From contig VXIS01000035.1 in NCBI GenBank assembly GCA_008704415.1, positions 124,001 through 188,000 of the forward strand: 64,000 nt of DNA, in the 5' to 3' direction. Every line of letters starts with the position of its first letter. Positions within the stretch are counted from its first letter, which is position 1. Source of the stretch: Sphaerosporella brunnea (taxonomy: Eukaryota; Ascomycota; Pezizomycetes; Pezizales; Pyronemataceae). Of the stretch, positions 12,266-24,308 are shown one piece after another. The notes beneath the pieces are model-generated. The model had not been told where the DNA came from and ran no database searches. It saw only the letters and a program-made list of their open reading frames with translations. A program made the translations under genes and the position numbers.

Positions 12266-13456
12266 TACTTATCAACAACCTTTGCCGACTTGTTCAAGCA
12301 TACCCAGTTATAAAAGGTTGGAAAAAAAAAAAAAAAAGCCGGTTAACCCGGTAGCTAGATATTCCAACGGGTATCAACGTTGTGTATGATTAACACTTCT
12401 GTGACAATACTACCCACTTCCAGAATAGTAGGTATCCCCCACTTAAGTACGTAATTATGTAAGTACTCCACCGGCTTGCTTGATAATCCAAGTTTCTTCC
12501 GCGGTATAACCAAAATCCCATGTCCTGAAGCGGAATGGCTCCTCCGGCCTGTCCGAACCGTACTTTACGTATGGCAACTATTTCCTGGTGCTGCTGCTTG
12601 GGGGGGGGGGGGGATGGGCGGGTATGGGTGAGATGCTATGATGGACGGGTTGTTTGTGTAACACACCCGTCTTTTTTTTTTTTTTTCTTAATCTCAAATA
12701 CCCACCACCACCAAGCCAAGATATCTCCCGTCTCGTTGTTGCAATGTTGCGTCTACCTGGGTACATATATACCTCTACGTTTGCACTATCCTTTTGTCGG
12801 CTTCGCATTGCGGTGCCCGTGCTGGTTTATGGCCGCAGCCCTCAATCACCAAGAGAGGCCTGCCGCAGGCCTCAGTAGTCGGCTCTGCAGAAGGGGTAGC
12901 ATAGTCTCTTCTCTTTGCATATGCCATGGCCGCAAGCGGCCGAATACAATATGATTAAAACAAAACAAACCAAGAGAGGCCTAGCGCCATGCGCACATCC
13001 TCCCGGCCAAAAGTAAGAGAGAGAGAGAGAGAGACCAGACCCACCGAGATCTCACAAACTCATCTAATAGCGAGACGCAGTTGGTGGTTCTACATACCTT
13101 TTACAAAAACCCCACAACCAGCTTCACTCTTTTCCTCATAGGTACAAGGGTTTAGCTAGCTAGCTGTATAGGCTTGAAGTTGAAAATTGGTTTTAACTCA
13201 CCCTACTTGTTTATCGTCAAACCAGTATCCGGATAAATGGTTTATATAACGTCAAACAACTACATCAGAGCCAGTTTGTGACCTTCACAAATCGGAGCAA
13301 GAATTCGATTAAACATTACAGCCATCTATTACCACAATTATCACAAACCACATCATTCGCCATTATCGTAGGAAGTATGCAAGACATCGAAGAAAAATTG
13401 AGCAGAGAACATCAAACCAAACCCCCCCCAAATCTTCCCACAGATATCCCCGATGT

Positions 13457-15408
13457 TCATGCCTTCTCCCCATCCTGCTTCTTCTTCTCTCGGAGCCCCT
13501 GCTCACTAACGAGCACTCTGTCCAAACTCAAGCCCTTGGTACCAAAACTCATAACCAAGCCGGCAGCGCCAAATGCGACCATCGCCAACCAGATCATCTT
13601 TACAGCATCAGCATATGCCTGTACGAGGGCAGCGCGAGTGGGGTCGGTATGCGGCATGGCCTTGATGATCTGCACCAGGGCGACGGCATCCTTGGCGTAC
13701 TCTCCAGCGACGTCCTTGAGTCCGGGATATTTCCCCAGTTGCTTGAGGAGCTCATTCTGGAAGATGACGCCACCGATGGCAACGCCAAATGACTGCCCGA
13801 ATGCACGAAGGAAGGAGAACATTGCGACAGCGGTTGCAGTGTCTTCGTTTGAAGCTGATGCCTGCAAGGGGTTGGGTTAGTTAGCGAGTGAGAAGCGGTG
13901 TAAGGGAATGGGGGCGGACCTGGATTGCAAAAGCCATGGATGGGAATAACATTCCGGTTCCCAAGCCCCCGACTAAATTGAGAAATATCCACGCAACGGT
14001 CTTGGTCTGAACGTCAAGCAAGTACATCAAGCCCATACCCGTGGTGGTTAGGGTCCATCCTGTCCACACTGCCCAGCGGAAGCGGCCGGTGATTGAGACC
14101 ACAATGCCGACAACTATGGAAGCGGGAGCGACGGTGAATGTTTCTGGGAACACCGAAACGCCCGCCATGATTGGGCTCATGTTTTTCACAGCCTCAAAGT
14201 ATAGGGGTAGATAGTAGAGCACCGACCACAGCTACAGCTTCTGGTCAGCAATTGACTAGGGAAAAGGATGGTGGTTGTAAAGCTCACGATTATTCCGTGC
14301 ATTACGGTGCCAAAATAGGAGACTGCCAATTGTTAGCCCTCAAAGCTCCAACTAGAGAGCTTATAACTTACCGGCCGCCGTCCGATTCATGAAAACGCGC
14401 AAAGTAATGAGCGGCTCCCTAGCTCCATAAACCTCCCAGGCCACGAATGTCCCCATTCCAAAGAATCCCAAGATCAACGGCACCAAGGTTCTCCAATGGT
14501 CCCAGGGGTACATGACACCACCCCAGGAGATCGGGATCAAGATGGCAGTAGTACTCGCAACGAAAAGCACCGCGCCGAGCCAGTCCACACGACCAAGCTT
14601 CACCCACACGGACTCGACCCTCTGGTTCAAGTTCAAGAACAACGGGATGAGAATCAAGCCAATACCGCAGAAGGGCAAGTTGATGTACATGATCCAGCGC
14701 CAGGTGACGTTCTCGGAGAATCCACCGCCGAGAATCGGGCCGGAGACACTGCCAAGGGCCCACATACTTGACAGAAAGCCGAAGTACTGGCCGCGTTTTC
14801 TGAGAGGGACTGTAGCCGTTAGGATCTGACTGCTATACGCCGGAGAAAACTCACCAATATCCGTCACAATGATCTCTGTCAGAGCAATCATTCCCCCACC
14901 TCCAATCCCCTGAATCGAACGTCCCACAAGAATAACGGTAAAGTTATTCGCCGCAGCCGCGACAATGGAACCAACGGTAAAGAAGACCAACGCCACCATG
15001 ATCATCGATTTTCTACCAAAGATACTCGAGAACGATGCAAATGTCGGCTGCAGCACTGTGGAACAGAGCAGGAAGGAAGTGCCAGCCCAGAACGCCTCAA
15101 TAGCGGTTCCATGAAGCTTCTCGGCGATGATCGGCAGGGCAACCGAGATGGAGGTAGCATCTAGGGCCGCAGCGAGGGTGATCTGCATTGTGTATTGGTA
15201 TCAGCCCACTGGACCAGCAGGAATTCTGAATAGGGAAGCTACACACCACACACATTGACAGGAATATGATGTACAGACGTCTTGAGGGTCGCCATTCTGT
15301 GTCGATTCCTTCCGTGTCACGAACTTCGACCACAGTTGAGGAATTGGACGACGGTGGGTCCATGCTGAGTTGTGCTACTTGCGCGGCTTCATCTTTGGGC
15401 TCAGTCAT
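13457..15408 (-). CDS. MFS multidrug/toxin exporter, DHA2 (14-TM) family
   Basis: Six exons on the minus strand (15408-15247, 15182-14855, 14809-14372, 14322-14288, 14231-13920, 13861-13457) give 559 aa. The second intron (48 nt, GTGAGT...CTACAG) is in frame, so a naive open frame reads through it. Splicing restores TDIVPLRKRG. Family marks are a polar N-terminus of about 45 residues, then ALDATSISVALPIIAE (TM1). Motif A-like GRKSMIMV, GIGGGGM and a motif C-like GSVSGPILGG follow. The WRWIMYINLP signature of drug:H+ antiporters of the aflatoxin-efflux/HC-toxin-pump type is present, with about 14 membrane segments in all. It likely exports small molecules at the plasma membrane; the substrate is unknown. 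It stands alone, with no biosynthetic gene next to it. Confidence 0.9.
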
Positions 15409-17401
15409 CTTTATAGGTTGTAGGTGGGTGAAGTGTGAGCTGTGGGCGGGCCTTGGATTTGTTCAGTGTTCCTGTCTTGGAAAACTCAGCCTGAATATAC
15501 AAGTCAGCCGTCAGGGGATTCAAATCTCGACAAACAAAGGGACTCGTGGGCACGGAGATTGTAGCTGGCTAACTCCGGACCCAAAAACACACCACTACCG
15601 CCACAGCTTGCACGCCGTGCCGGCGCTGACGGGAAAACAAACCAGCAAAAGTCTGTCACTCGCAATCGACCAGTGTAAACGCCGCAAACTCCGCTCTGCC
15701 ACGTCTAGAGTGTTGTCGTTCGCTGATGTTGACTTTCGAAGCTGAAATCGGACGAAGGCAAAGGCCGCAGAAAAGGAGGATGAATGAAAGCCCCGGTGCA
15801 GTCATGATGTGTTATAGATAGTGGAATGAATGGGGGTGTTGGGTTGTCCAGGATTGTTTGGAGGTCGTCCGGGCCGTTACGGCGCAGTCGGAGAAACACA
15901 AGCGCCTAGCGCCAACCCCACGTGCGGATTTCCGAGCGGGGTGGAACAACCATGGCCCGCTCGTCCACTCCTCCGCCTCGCAATCGCCATGGTAGCTAAG
16001 GCCATTCCAAGCTGCACTGCCTAGAGCCGAGCCCCGCAAAAGGGACTTACGCATGTATGTGCTGTACCCACTCTCTCTCCGCTCTCCGCCGCGCCGTGCT
16101 TGGAATGTTTCTACCCAGCCCTATGGTAGGGCGTACCCGTCTGCAGGGTGGAAGGTCTGGATTTGCCGCCGAGCACGCGCAACGCCACTTTTACAAGCCA
16201 CACGCCACTTGCAATCGAAATATGCGCAACATTTGTGTTCCTGCAAGGACTTGCTGTGTGCAAAGGAATATGATTCGAGCCGTCAGAAATGTCAGCAAAT
16301 CCTATTGTGGCATTTGACGTCCGATACCCCAGCTTTTTTCTGTAAATACGACTGGGTGGGTTCTGGACTCTGGAAAAGCCCGGACGAAAGTGAGCCCGCA
16401 CTATCCCAAGCCGATAACCTGCCCCGCGTCAGCAACCCTCCCCCACAAAGCCTCTCACGTCAGCACCTCGAACTGATAACCCCGCCCTGTATCGCCGAGC
16501 CATGGGATACATTTTTCTTTCAGAGGCGAGACGTATTTGTTTTTCCTTTGTAGCTTTCTCTGACAGAAGAATAGAAAACTTGAATAGAAGGTAGAAAAAA
16601 AAAAAAAAAAAAGATACTAATCTGTGTGGGAGTTCGTGCGGCCGTTTGTCCAATAGGGAAGTGACAGGTTTGAACCCTTCTCTCTCTAGAACCACGGGAA
16701 GTCGTCCAGTAACATCTCATGACACCTGACCACGACGCCGTGAGCAATTCGTCAAATTATGCCACACCTCTCCGCAGGGCCGCTGCGCTCCAACAACGCC
16801 TTGGGACTGAACAAAAAGCCCCCAAACCATCCAAAAGCTCCAAATGTGACTAGCCTTCGACTCTGCCCCCCCGGATAGCCACATCAGAGCCACTCACTCG
16901 TGCCGACTTGGTTGGCAGCCCGAACGTAGTTGAAGCATGCCAGCTCATTGGGCCGGCTTTTTCGGCTGGCTATCGGGAAAAATTGCTGTCTCGTGAAATT
17001 TCATGATTCACTGACCACAAAGCGGACCATTGTAAAAAGCAACACATATCCATTGCTTGATTGCATAAGTATGTAAATACTTATAAAAAAAAAAAAGCAC
17101 AAACCCCTCTAAATAGAGTACTAAGTACTATCTACTCCTTCCCATCAAAGGAATGACCCCCGTAGGCCCTTCCCTCACAAAAACCGGAATAAAAAAAGAA
17201 CAGAAAAAAATAATAAGAGCGTTCCAATTCCGTCTAAACCGACCAAACCCAATTCAAACGAATCACAGTCACCAAAACGCACACTGACTAAAAACTACGG
17301 GAACACAAAAAGTTAACAACGCCAGCCAAGTATATACCCCCCTAGGCTCCCCCCTCCCATAATTCCATTCGCGATGGGTCGTCATCATCGTCGTTTAACG
17401 T
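15409..17401. other. Intergenic region between MFS gene and ubiquitin protease
   Basis: I see no supported gene. It would hold the promoter of the leftward MFS gene and the 3' flank of the leftward ubiquitin protease. A-rich tracts lie at 16594-16611 and 17082-17096. A T-loop-like string near 16668 does not fold into a tRNA. Confidence 0.5.
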
Positions 17402-20400
17402 TTACACCTTGATCTCATCCACCTTCTCTTCCCCCTCTTCTCCCTCCTTCGGCTGCGGCACGCTGACAAAAAGATCATCCGCCATGTCACCGAGGCCCTC
17501 ATCATCGGCGCCACCGCAGCCCAAGCTGACGCCGCCAGCGATAGCATCTTCATAAGAAGGCAGCGTTTCGTCATCCTCATCTCTGGCAGCCATCATGGCA
17601 TCGACCTCAGGATCATCCGGCTTCAGCGGCACGCTATTGCCCCACAAAGTGTTGTTGCCCACCTCTTGGTAAACCTTACGACTGAACGGGAGCACAGGGC
17701 CGATGAAGTTCGAGGCAGGGGAGCTCGGTGCCTCCTCAGCCTCGGACTCCTCCTCCTCGGGAGTAGTGGTGTCCGCGGTAAGCTTGGCGTTATCGGCCTC
17801 AGTAAGTATCTGCTCGAATTTGAGTCCACCCAGGGGTTGCGTCGTGCGGCGGCGGTAGAACAAGAGGTAGGCTGCGGGGGTGACGACCAAGTTGGGGTTG
17901 ATCTCGCGGACGCTGCCATCTGCTGTCCATTAATACCTAAAAAACTCATCAAAGGGACAGGATAGACAAACCATCACAGTAGTACCACTTTCCATCGATC
18001 CAGTTCTTCACACTACCAGTGTAATGGCCCCCGCCAAGTCCTCCGTAGTGATTGTCAACCGCGATCAAGTCATACAGCATCGGTTTTCCCTCGGTAATTC
18101 CAACACGCTTGCTCAGATCGAGACCCTCGATTGGGCAGTCAATCATGGCATCTATCTTATCGCGCAGACTTCTTGAGCTCGAGAATCGCTTAAGATGGAC
18201 GACTAGAATATCTGGACATTTCCAGAGCTCAAACTTCTTACTCGCGCGTCTGTGTTCCTTGCAGCGTGGGCAATACCACGGATCTTCCGCGCTGAGCACC
18301 TCTTCTTTGACGAACTCATCAAGACAGTCTTCGAGGTGAATTCCACGGTTCCGTTTCTCCTCACGTCTACGCCTTCGGCGCGCCAGTTCGGGGTCTTCAA
18401 TAATGGGCATATCATCCCAGGTTCCCTTGCCAGAAAAGTCCTCGACAGATTTGCCACCGAAAAGCGCTGGTCGTCCTTCATCTGTGAACTCGAGAATGAT
18501 AGCTTCGCCCAGCCGAACCAAGGGACCGGCTTCAGCAGATCCGTACGGAGAGCGAGGCGGCGATGAGGAGCCGTTCGCGGGTGAGATGCCATAGAATGTG
18601 CTTACGGGTACCGGAGGAGCGAATGTAGACATGTTAGGGTTAGACGATACACCCTCGTCTTCGCTTGAGTCCTGCATCATGTCCTCTTGCGGCTCCATAC
18701 GCTCTATTTCTTCGGCGTCTTGGTACAAGTCATCGTCGTCCGATACTTGGCTGACGGGCGTCCTGCGGCCAGAATTTCCGGTAGAATTAAGACTGCTGAA
18801 CAAGGCGGAGGGCTGTGCTTGAGGTGCCGGGCTTGAAATTCGAACCGGTGTAGGCTGGAAGCGTTCCATGAGATCTAGATCTGTGTCCAAGCCAGACATT
18901 CCGGTTGGGAGTCGGCCGTGCTTTTTCTTGCTGATCTTCATGACGAAAGCGTCGGCGGTGTGGTTGGGAACCTTGCGACGAGCCGATGCCGGGGCCGGGA
19001 TCGATTCGGGCTCGCTGTCTGCCTCGATCGACTGCGACGCCGAAGCAGCATCCATCATGGAGACATCCACGAATCCATCCTTATCCTCTTCCAATGTTTC
19101 CATGGTGTAAACAGCGCTTAGAGAAACTTCCTCAGGAGCATCATAGTCTTCCTCATCATCCGCATACACATCGCGAGTCGTAAGGAATTGCAACCGATCA
19201 ACTATCTTCTCCAGAATTGCAGTGTATTCACTCGCTTCGTCCCTGGTCAAGGTGATGAAGAACGGCATGCCGAACTCGTCCGACACGTTGAAGCTTCGCC
19301 GTTTGGGCTGGTGCTTGAGAAAAACAGGGACCAAGATCCTATCTGATTCTGACGAGTCTTCAGGCTCGTCGTCACAGGACAACATGGATCTCATCTTTCG
19401 GTTTCTTGGGGCAGGCCAGCTGGTTGGTACTTCGTCAAGCTCATATACTACCACATTATCGCTGGTACTGATTTCGTTGACCGCCATGTAATCCTCATAG
19501 TGTTTATAGAACTTGTTCTTGTAAACCTCTGAAATCATGAGCTGGAATGATATTAGCAGCCGCGTCACAACCAGCTTAGTATTTACCTACCTTTTTCGGA
19601 TCAACATCAAACTTCTTCCGCAAGTATTCTTTCAAAGAGGCGATACTCGAAGTCTTGGGCATTTCTACCGGCACACGAACTGGAGTCTTGAATGTCCGGC
19701 TCTTTCTAGGGAAGAAGCACAGCTCCGCAGACCAAAACGACTCAATAGGCAACGGCAGCGTCAAATCCATAAACGGATCGAAAGTGATGCTAACTTTCCG
19801 GCACTCTGGACACACCAGGGTGCTCTGGTACAATCCGGCAAAGAGATCTGCAACAGCTGAGTCATTTCGCGACTTATAGATATTCCAATGCTTCTCAGCC
19901 AACTCAGCGATTAGCTCGGCATTCCCGACCATCTCGTCCGTTGAATCCGGCTTCTCGGTGTACGGCTTGTTCATAATCCTGTTGAGATCTTCGTGCATGC
20001 CGTCCAAAAGGAAAGCAAGGAATTCCTGGGAGTCCTGTTGCTGATAACCAGAGAACGCAGGTCCAAACCTGCCGATAATGCTTTTGAACTCTCGTGGTGC
20101 AAAACACGACGGGCTTGCAGGTGTGAAGATGTTCTTCAGCAAGCCAGCATACGCCTTTGCAACCTTTCCCTGGTGTGACAGGGGGTTGCTAGGGTTGAGC
20201 TCCTTCTCGTATTCGTGGCCTGTGTCCTGCTGTCAACACAATTGCAACCGAACGTTTCTATAGCGGGCTTACTCAGGAAGTATTTGGATAACTCCTCAAC
20301 GGAGCGCAGACACTGTAGAGCGGAGTTCATATAACAAGTATTTCCCAAGTTGCTGAGACCACATGTTCCAAGAGGTCTTGAAGGCTTGGCGGTGAGGTAG

Positions 20401-22523
20401 TTGATAGGCTTTGAGAGCACACTCTTGGCCGGGCTGGCACTCCGTGAGGGCGAAGACGGCGCTGAAAACTTCTTCTTTACTGTAGTCGCGCTCTTGGAAA
20501 ACCCATGTTTAGCAACCGTGACGGACTCACCAAACTTGCTTGCTGGCTTTACCGTCATCTCAGTGATCCACTTGCCATCAGAAGACTGCTCTTCGACGAC
20601 GATCGCTCCTCCACCCGATAGGCCCACCATTCCGACGCGCATGCTACCGATGTATTTAGGGTTATTAGTATAGTCCGGGATGTTGATGAGCTCCCGTCCA
20701 GAACCAGGGTCCAAAGCCATAAATGTCTGCAGGTCCAACACCAGTTGCTTGAAAGTTCCAGTGGTTGAAGGTTTTGGTGATTTCCTTGATGTCTTATCCG
20801 CGGTGTCGTCAGGGATGAGGTTCACTTTCCAAAGGCGGGCTTTGCGCGAGTTATCTACTCCAGCGAGGCTCTTAATCTTTTTAAGAAACTTCTGGAACCC
20901 TTCCGCTGTGGCTACCACCAGCTTCTTAGGGTTCAGCTGCTTCTCGCTCTGCAAGCTTTCCTTGGTGACGATAGAACCGGGATCTCGCAGCCGGTATACT
21001 GTAAAGAGTGGTGGATAAACCTCCACTATGACCTGCTTTGTTCTGCCATCCCCTCCTTCGACAGTATTGACGGCGCGGCGGCGGAGCACAGGTGAGTCCT
21101 TCGCGAGGCCGTACCACGAGACCAAGTTGTTCCACATCTCTCCCGACAATACCTCATAGTGTTCGCCATTTAGTAGATGTGGCTTGAGGGGAACAAAACC
21201 ATCAAAAACTTCATCTGTCACGGAGCCTTGGACGAGGCCGTCAGCCTTTTCCATAGCATTGCTAATTAGGTTATAAATACCATCTTCCGTCTTCTTTCTC
21301 TCCAACTCGGCGATTTGTTCAGTGTTGACAATTGACGAGTTGTCAATGGGCGTCAGCGGCTCATCCGGGATCTCTTTGAGGTCAATATGGGCATCCTGCG
21401 CCGCGTCTGGTGACTGAGCGATGAAACGTTTCAACCATGATGAGGCAATAACGTAGTAGATTTCGCCCTCACGAGGTGATTTAGCGTTGGCAACCAACAA
21501 CATCTCGATCTGGTCCGGTACCGACGGTGGTGGGGAAGCCACGATGGATGTGGCTGTAGACGTGGATGCTGTGGAAGGCTCGGTAGCAGTGGCGGCAACC
21601 GACGATTCAGCCGAAGAGTCTATCGGCTCTGCCGTCTCGGGAGGCGAAGTGGCGTCCACCATGTCGACCGAAGCCTCTCGGCTCTTTGCATCTTCGTCCA
21701 TCGGTTCTGGTGTGGCGGGTGTCCCGTCCGGACCAGTTTCGAAAGTAGTTTTTGGCGGCTCTTCAGACTTTAATCGTTTTGCGGGTGACTGGGATCGTGA
21801 AGGAGGGTTCTTGCTTGTGGGGTTGGTTGACGGGCCGAGATAGGAGGCCGGATCGAGCGGCGCGGCGGTTGGGGCGCTCTCCGGCGCGGGAGTGGTGGTT
21901 GTGGTCATAATGGAATCGTGTTCGTTGACGAGGGTCGGCAGTGGAGATGGTGGGGTTGTTTCGTAAAACGAAGCGTTGGGTGAAAAAAGCGACGACGACG
22001 ACGATCGATCGAAAGAAGCGCTGTCACAGGGTTCTCCGCCAAGCGACGCGACCTGGAGAGTTGTGCTAGTCAAAGAAATCGTAGACTCAGTAGCTGAACC
22101 GGCGGCTGTGAAGTAGGGAGTGTCGTAGTCGTCGACGTCGGTGTCGATAGAAAGAGGGGATGTAGGAGAAGAAGAGGCTTTCGAAGGTTCTCCTGCTGAC
22201 ACAACCGCAGCCGGGCACGGGGATCCACGCACAGGAGGCTCGTCCACGTCTGTCGAATCGGCAGCGTCGACCAACTTGCGTTTTCGAACGTTGCCACTGC
22301 GCTCAGAAAGCTGCGAGCACGATGAAGGTGTTGAAAAGCGAGCTGCTGCTGCTGGTGGTGGTGGTGACGGGGAGGTGGCACTCGACGACACGCCTTGCTC
22401 TTCCTCCTCAGGTCGTCGTTGGAGGGACACGGGGTGGGTAGCGGGAAAGTTTGATGCGGCCTCGTCGATTTGCTGCTGCTGTGCCTGAAAGGGTGGCAAT
22501 GTGGTGGGTGAAGGAGGCGTCAT
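17402..22523 (-). CDS. Ubiquitin-specific protease, DUSP + USP (Ubp12/USP4-11-15 type)
   Basis: Four exons (22523-20273, 20219-19591, 19541-17972, 17919-17402) with good splice signals give 1655 aa. It is a cysteine protease that removes ubiquitin from target proteins. Residues 1-330 are disordered and Ser/Thr/Pro-rich. A DUSP-like domain starts near residue 340 ([16 protein letters not shown] ... NLVSWYGLA), followed by a ubiquitin-like stretch. The catalytic Cys box [18 protein letters not shown] is at about 720-740, followed by [24 protein letters not shown]. Two CPxC zinc pairs (LVCPECRKV near 887, WYCPRCKEH near 1382) bracket a long acidic, disordered insert, as in the Ubp12/USP15 group. 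The His box [10 protein letters not shown] is near 1465. Splicing intron 3 restores YYCDDGSVREI. An acidic tail follows. Fungal orthologues act in nucleus and cytosol; targets are not visible here. It is divergent from SRP14. Confidence 0.93.
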
Positions 22524-23346
22524 GCAAGAGGAGGAAAAGTTGGAGGGTTGACAAAGGAGAGACAGCAGTTTGACAGTCGTGTTCTCTTCTTTTTTTTTTT
22601 TTTTTTTCCCTTTTTTTTTATCTCTCGGGGGGTTTTCCTTCCTTCTGATAGGTTGGAAGGTACGAATGGTATATTTTTTGCTAGATCTGGGCCTTGGAGA
22701 CAGGCGACGTGCCGGACAGCTATGGGTCTGATCTATCTTGGCCTGGGGGTCAGAGTTTCAATGGGGGATGGTGGTGGTGGTGGTGGTGGTGGTGGTGGTG
22801 GTGATGGTGGTGGTGGTGGTGGTGGGAAGGGGCGGCAGCTGCAGTTTGGGGAGGTGAGGTACCTAGGTATACTGGAGTGCTGTTGGAGGCTGGCGATGAG
22901 ATGCGGAGGGTTGACAATAAAGACGAGAGGAGAGGGAAAGCGCAGGGTCTACATTCACGTCGCAATACTCCATCATCATTCAAATTGAAAGAGCACTTTC
23001 TGGTGGGGCTGGATATGCCCTTTGAAAGGCGAGAGAGGCGAAGCTCTTCCCTTCCTTCCGAATGCCTCGCTGCCCCGCGATTCAACCGAGCGCGTACACA
23101 CTGCTTCTGTCTATTTGCCACAACCCACACCCACACCCAGCACGCCTCCACGCTCCATCTCGTTTCTTCTTGTTCCCCTTCTTCGCCATCTCTCGTCCCG
23201 CAGACTCGCCCACCCCGTTTCCCATCAGCCAACCCTAGCCCAAACTTTCTTTCAGCCTCATCCCAATTCCCCGCACCCGCCTTCCGTCTCCCAAATTAGC
23301 GCGTCGACCACAGCATCCTCACGAAACACCTTGCACCGCCGCAACC
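22524..23346. promoter_or_regulatory. Shared divergent promoter of the ubiquitin protease and SRP14
   Basis: The 823 bp between the two start codons must hold both promoters. It carries a T/C-rich tract just upstream of the protease gene (22588-22620), a GGT/GAT triplet run (22767-22826), and a C/T-rich leader before SRP14 (about 23095-23340). A TATA box is not obvious. Confidence 0.5.
22767..22826 (+). repeat. (GGT)n microsatellite
   Basis: About twenty near-perfect GGT triplets interrupted by GAT, lying in the divergent promoter between the ubiquitin protease and SRP14. The long His and Gly frames across it are by-products of the repeat. Confidence 0.9.
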
Positions 23347-23849
23347 ATGGTTCAGGAACGGTTATCGAACGACGAAGTAGCTCACGCCACCCACCCCCCC
23401 CCCCAAAAAAAACCGCACCATGCTTTTTTATCCATCTAACCTCGCGCTCAACAGTTCTTCACAAAACTCACCTCCCTCCTTTCCGCCGCGACCGCAGCTC
23501 AAAAGAACTCTGTGTACCTGACCCAGAAGCCTCGTGAGCAACCGCCCACCCTCCCCTTCTTTCAACATCTAACGCCGCTGGCGCAGTAACACCGCTCGCG
23601 CCTCCTTCCGTCGACTCGCCGCGCCAGCTCCTGATCCGCGCGACCAATGGCAGCAGCGAAAGTGCAAAGAAGATAAAGCTAGCGACGGTGGTGGACGCGG
23701 ACGAGCTAGACCGGTTCTTTGCGAAGTACGCGGAGGTCTGTAAGGCAAATATGGGGAGTCTGAAGAAGAGGGATCGCAAGAAGAGGAAGGAGCGGATGAG
23801 GAAGAAGGGGGCTGCTGCTGCTACTGCTACCGCTACCCCTACGGCGTGA
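23347..23849 (+). CDS. SRP14: Signal recognition particle subunit SRP14
   Basis: Exons 23347-23376, 23455-23533 and 23587-23849 give 123 aa. The protein begins MVQERLSNDE and joins to FFTKLTSLLSAA, then continues QKNSVYLTQKPLTPLAPPS. The family signature is the N-terminal helix with FFTKLTxL, the QKxSVYLTxK strand, a strand reading QLLIRATNG after a linker, KIKLATVVDADELDRFFAKYAEVCKANM, and a basic KKRDRKKRKERMRKK tail followed by Ala/Thr repeats. SRP14 pairs with SRP9 (or its fungal equivalent) to bind the Alu domain of SRP RNA in the cytosol and to slow translation elongation. Length is near the family norm (about 110-140 aa). Both introns have CTAAC branch sites. The Ala/Thr-rich tail is low-complexity and may be variable between strains. 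Confidence 0.93.
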
Positions 23850-24308
23850 GGGGAGGCATGGGGATACCGACGACTCGATATTATGTGATATGCTACATAC
23901 GGGGATTGGAATTAGACTGGCGGCGGGATGATGGAGAATTCACTGTCTCCTCGGGGTACCCACGCAATTTTTGGTTCACTCGAGCAAGCCCGGCGAAGGT
24001 GAATGGAACTTTCTTTGCAAGGACTGGGCAATGGCGTTTGTGTTCACTGAGAATCACAAAGAGGCACTCGAAGATAGTAGTTCTTAGGTTTTATTATGTG
24101 AGCCTCCTGGAAATAAGCACAGTTTGCACTGCGCTCGCACGAGTTGTGGTAGGGTTGATTGTTCGCTTTCAGGTCTTTGTGAGCGTGTTGGAGGCCACGG
24201 CTTTTGTGGGGGGGGGGGGGTAATTGTAGACTCGTGATTCTCTTTTGTATGTGTGGACTCACTTGAACCCATGGTATAGCTCCCAATTGAAAGTCCAGTA
24301 GTTCTTAG
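23850..24308. other. 3' flank of SRP14
   Basis: This holds the SRP14 3' untranslated region and spacer, with no other gene. It contains a poly-G run at 24209-24221. It also contains two copies of TAGTTCTTAGGTTTT (24078-24092 and 24299-24313), the second at the edge of the adjacent retroelement-like insertion. Confidence 0.45.

Larger units (their letters stand above)
10307..13456. other. Intergenic region with two inverted-repeat elements
   Basis: Between the velvet gene and the MFS gene I find no supported coding region. It contains the two inverted-repeat elements listed separately, A/T homopolymers (10457-10468, 11610-11638, 12320-12337), a poly-G at 12600-12613 and a GA dinucleotide run at 13015-13034. 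Confidence 0.5.

Noticed and set aside
16640..16720. Possible tRNA (GGTTTGAACCC near 16668)
   Set aside because: The T-loop-like string is not flanked by a pairing T-stem, and no acceptor or anticodon arms can be drawn on either strand.
22750..23232. 160-codon minus-strand frame with poly-His tail
   Set aside because: The His run is the GGT microsatellite read in reverse. The frame lies in the divergent promoter between two well-supported genes.
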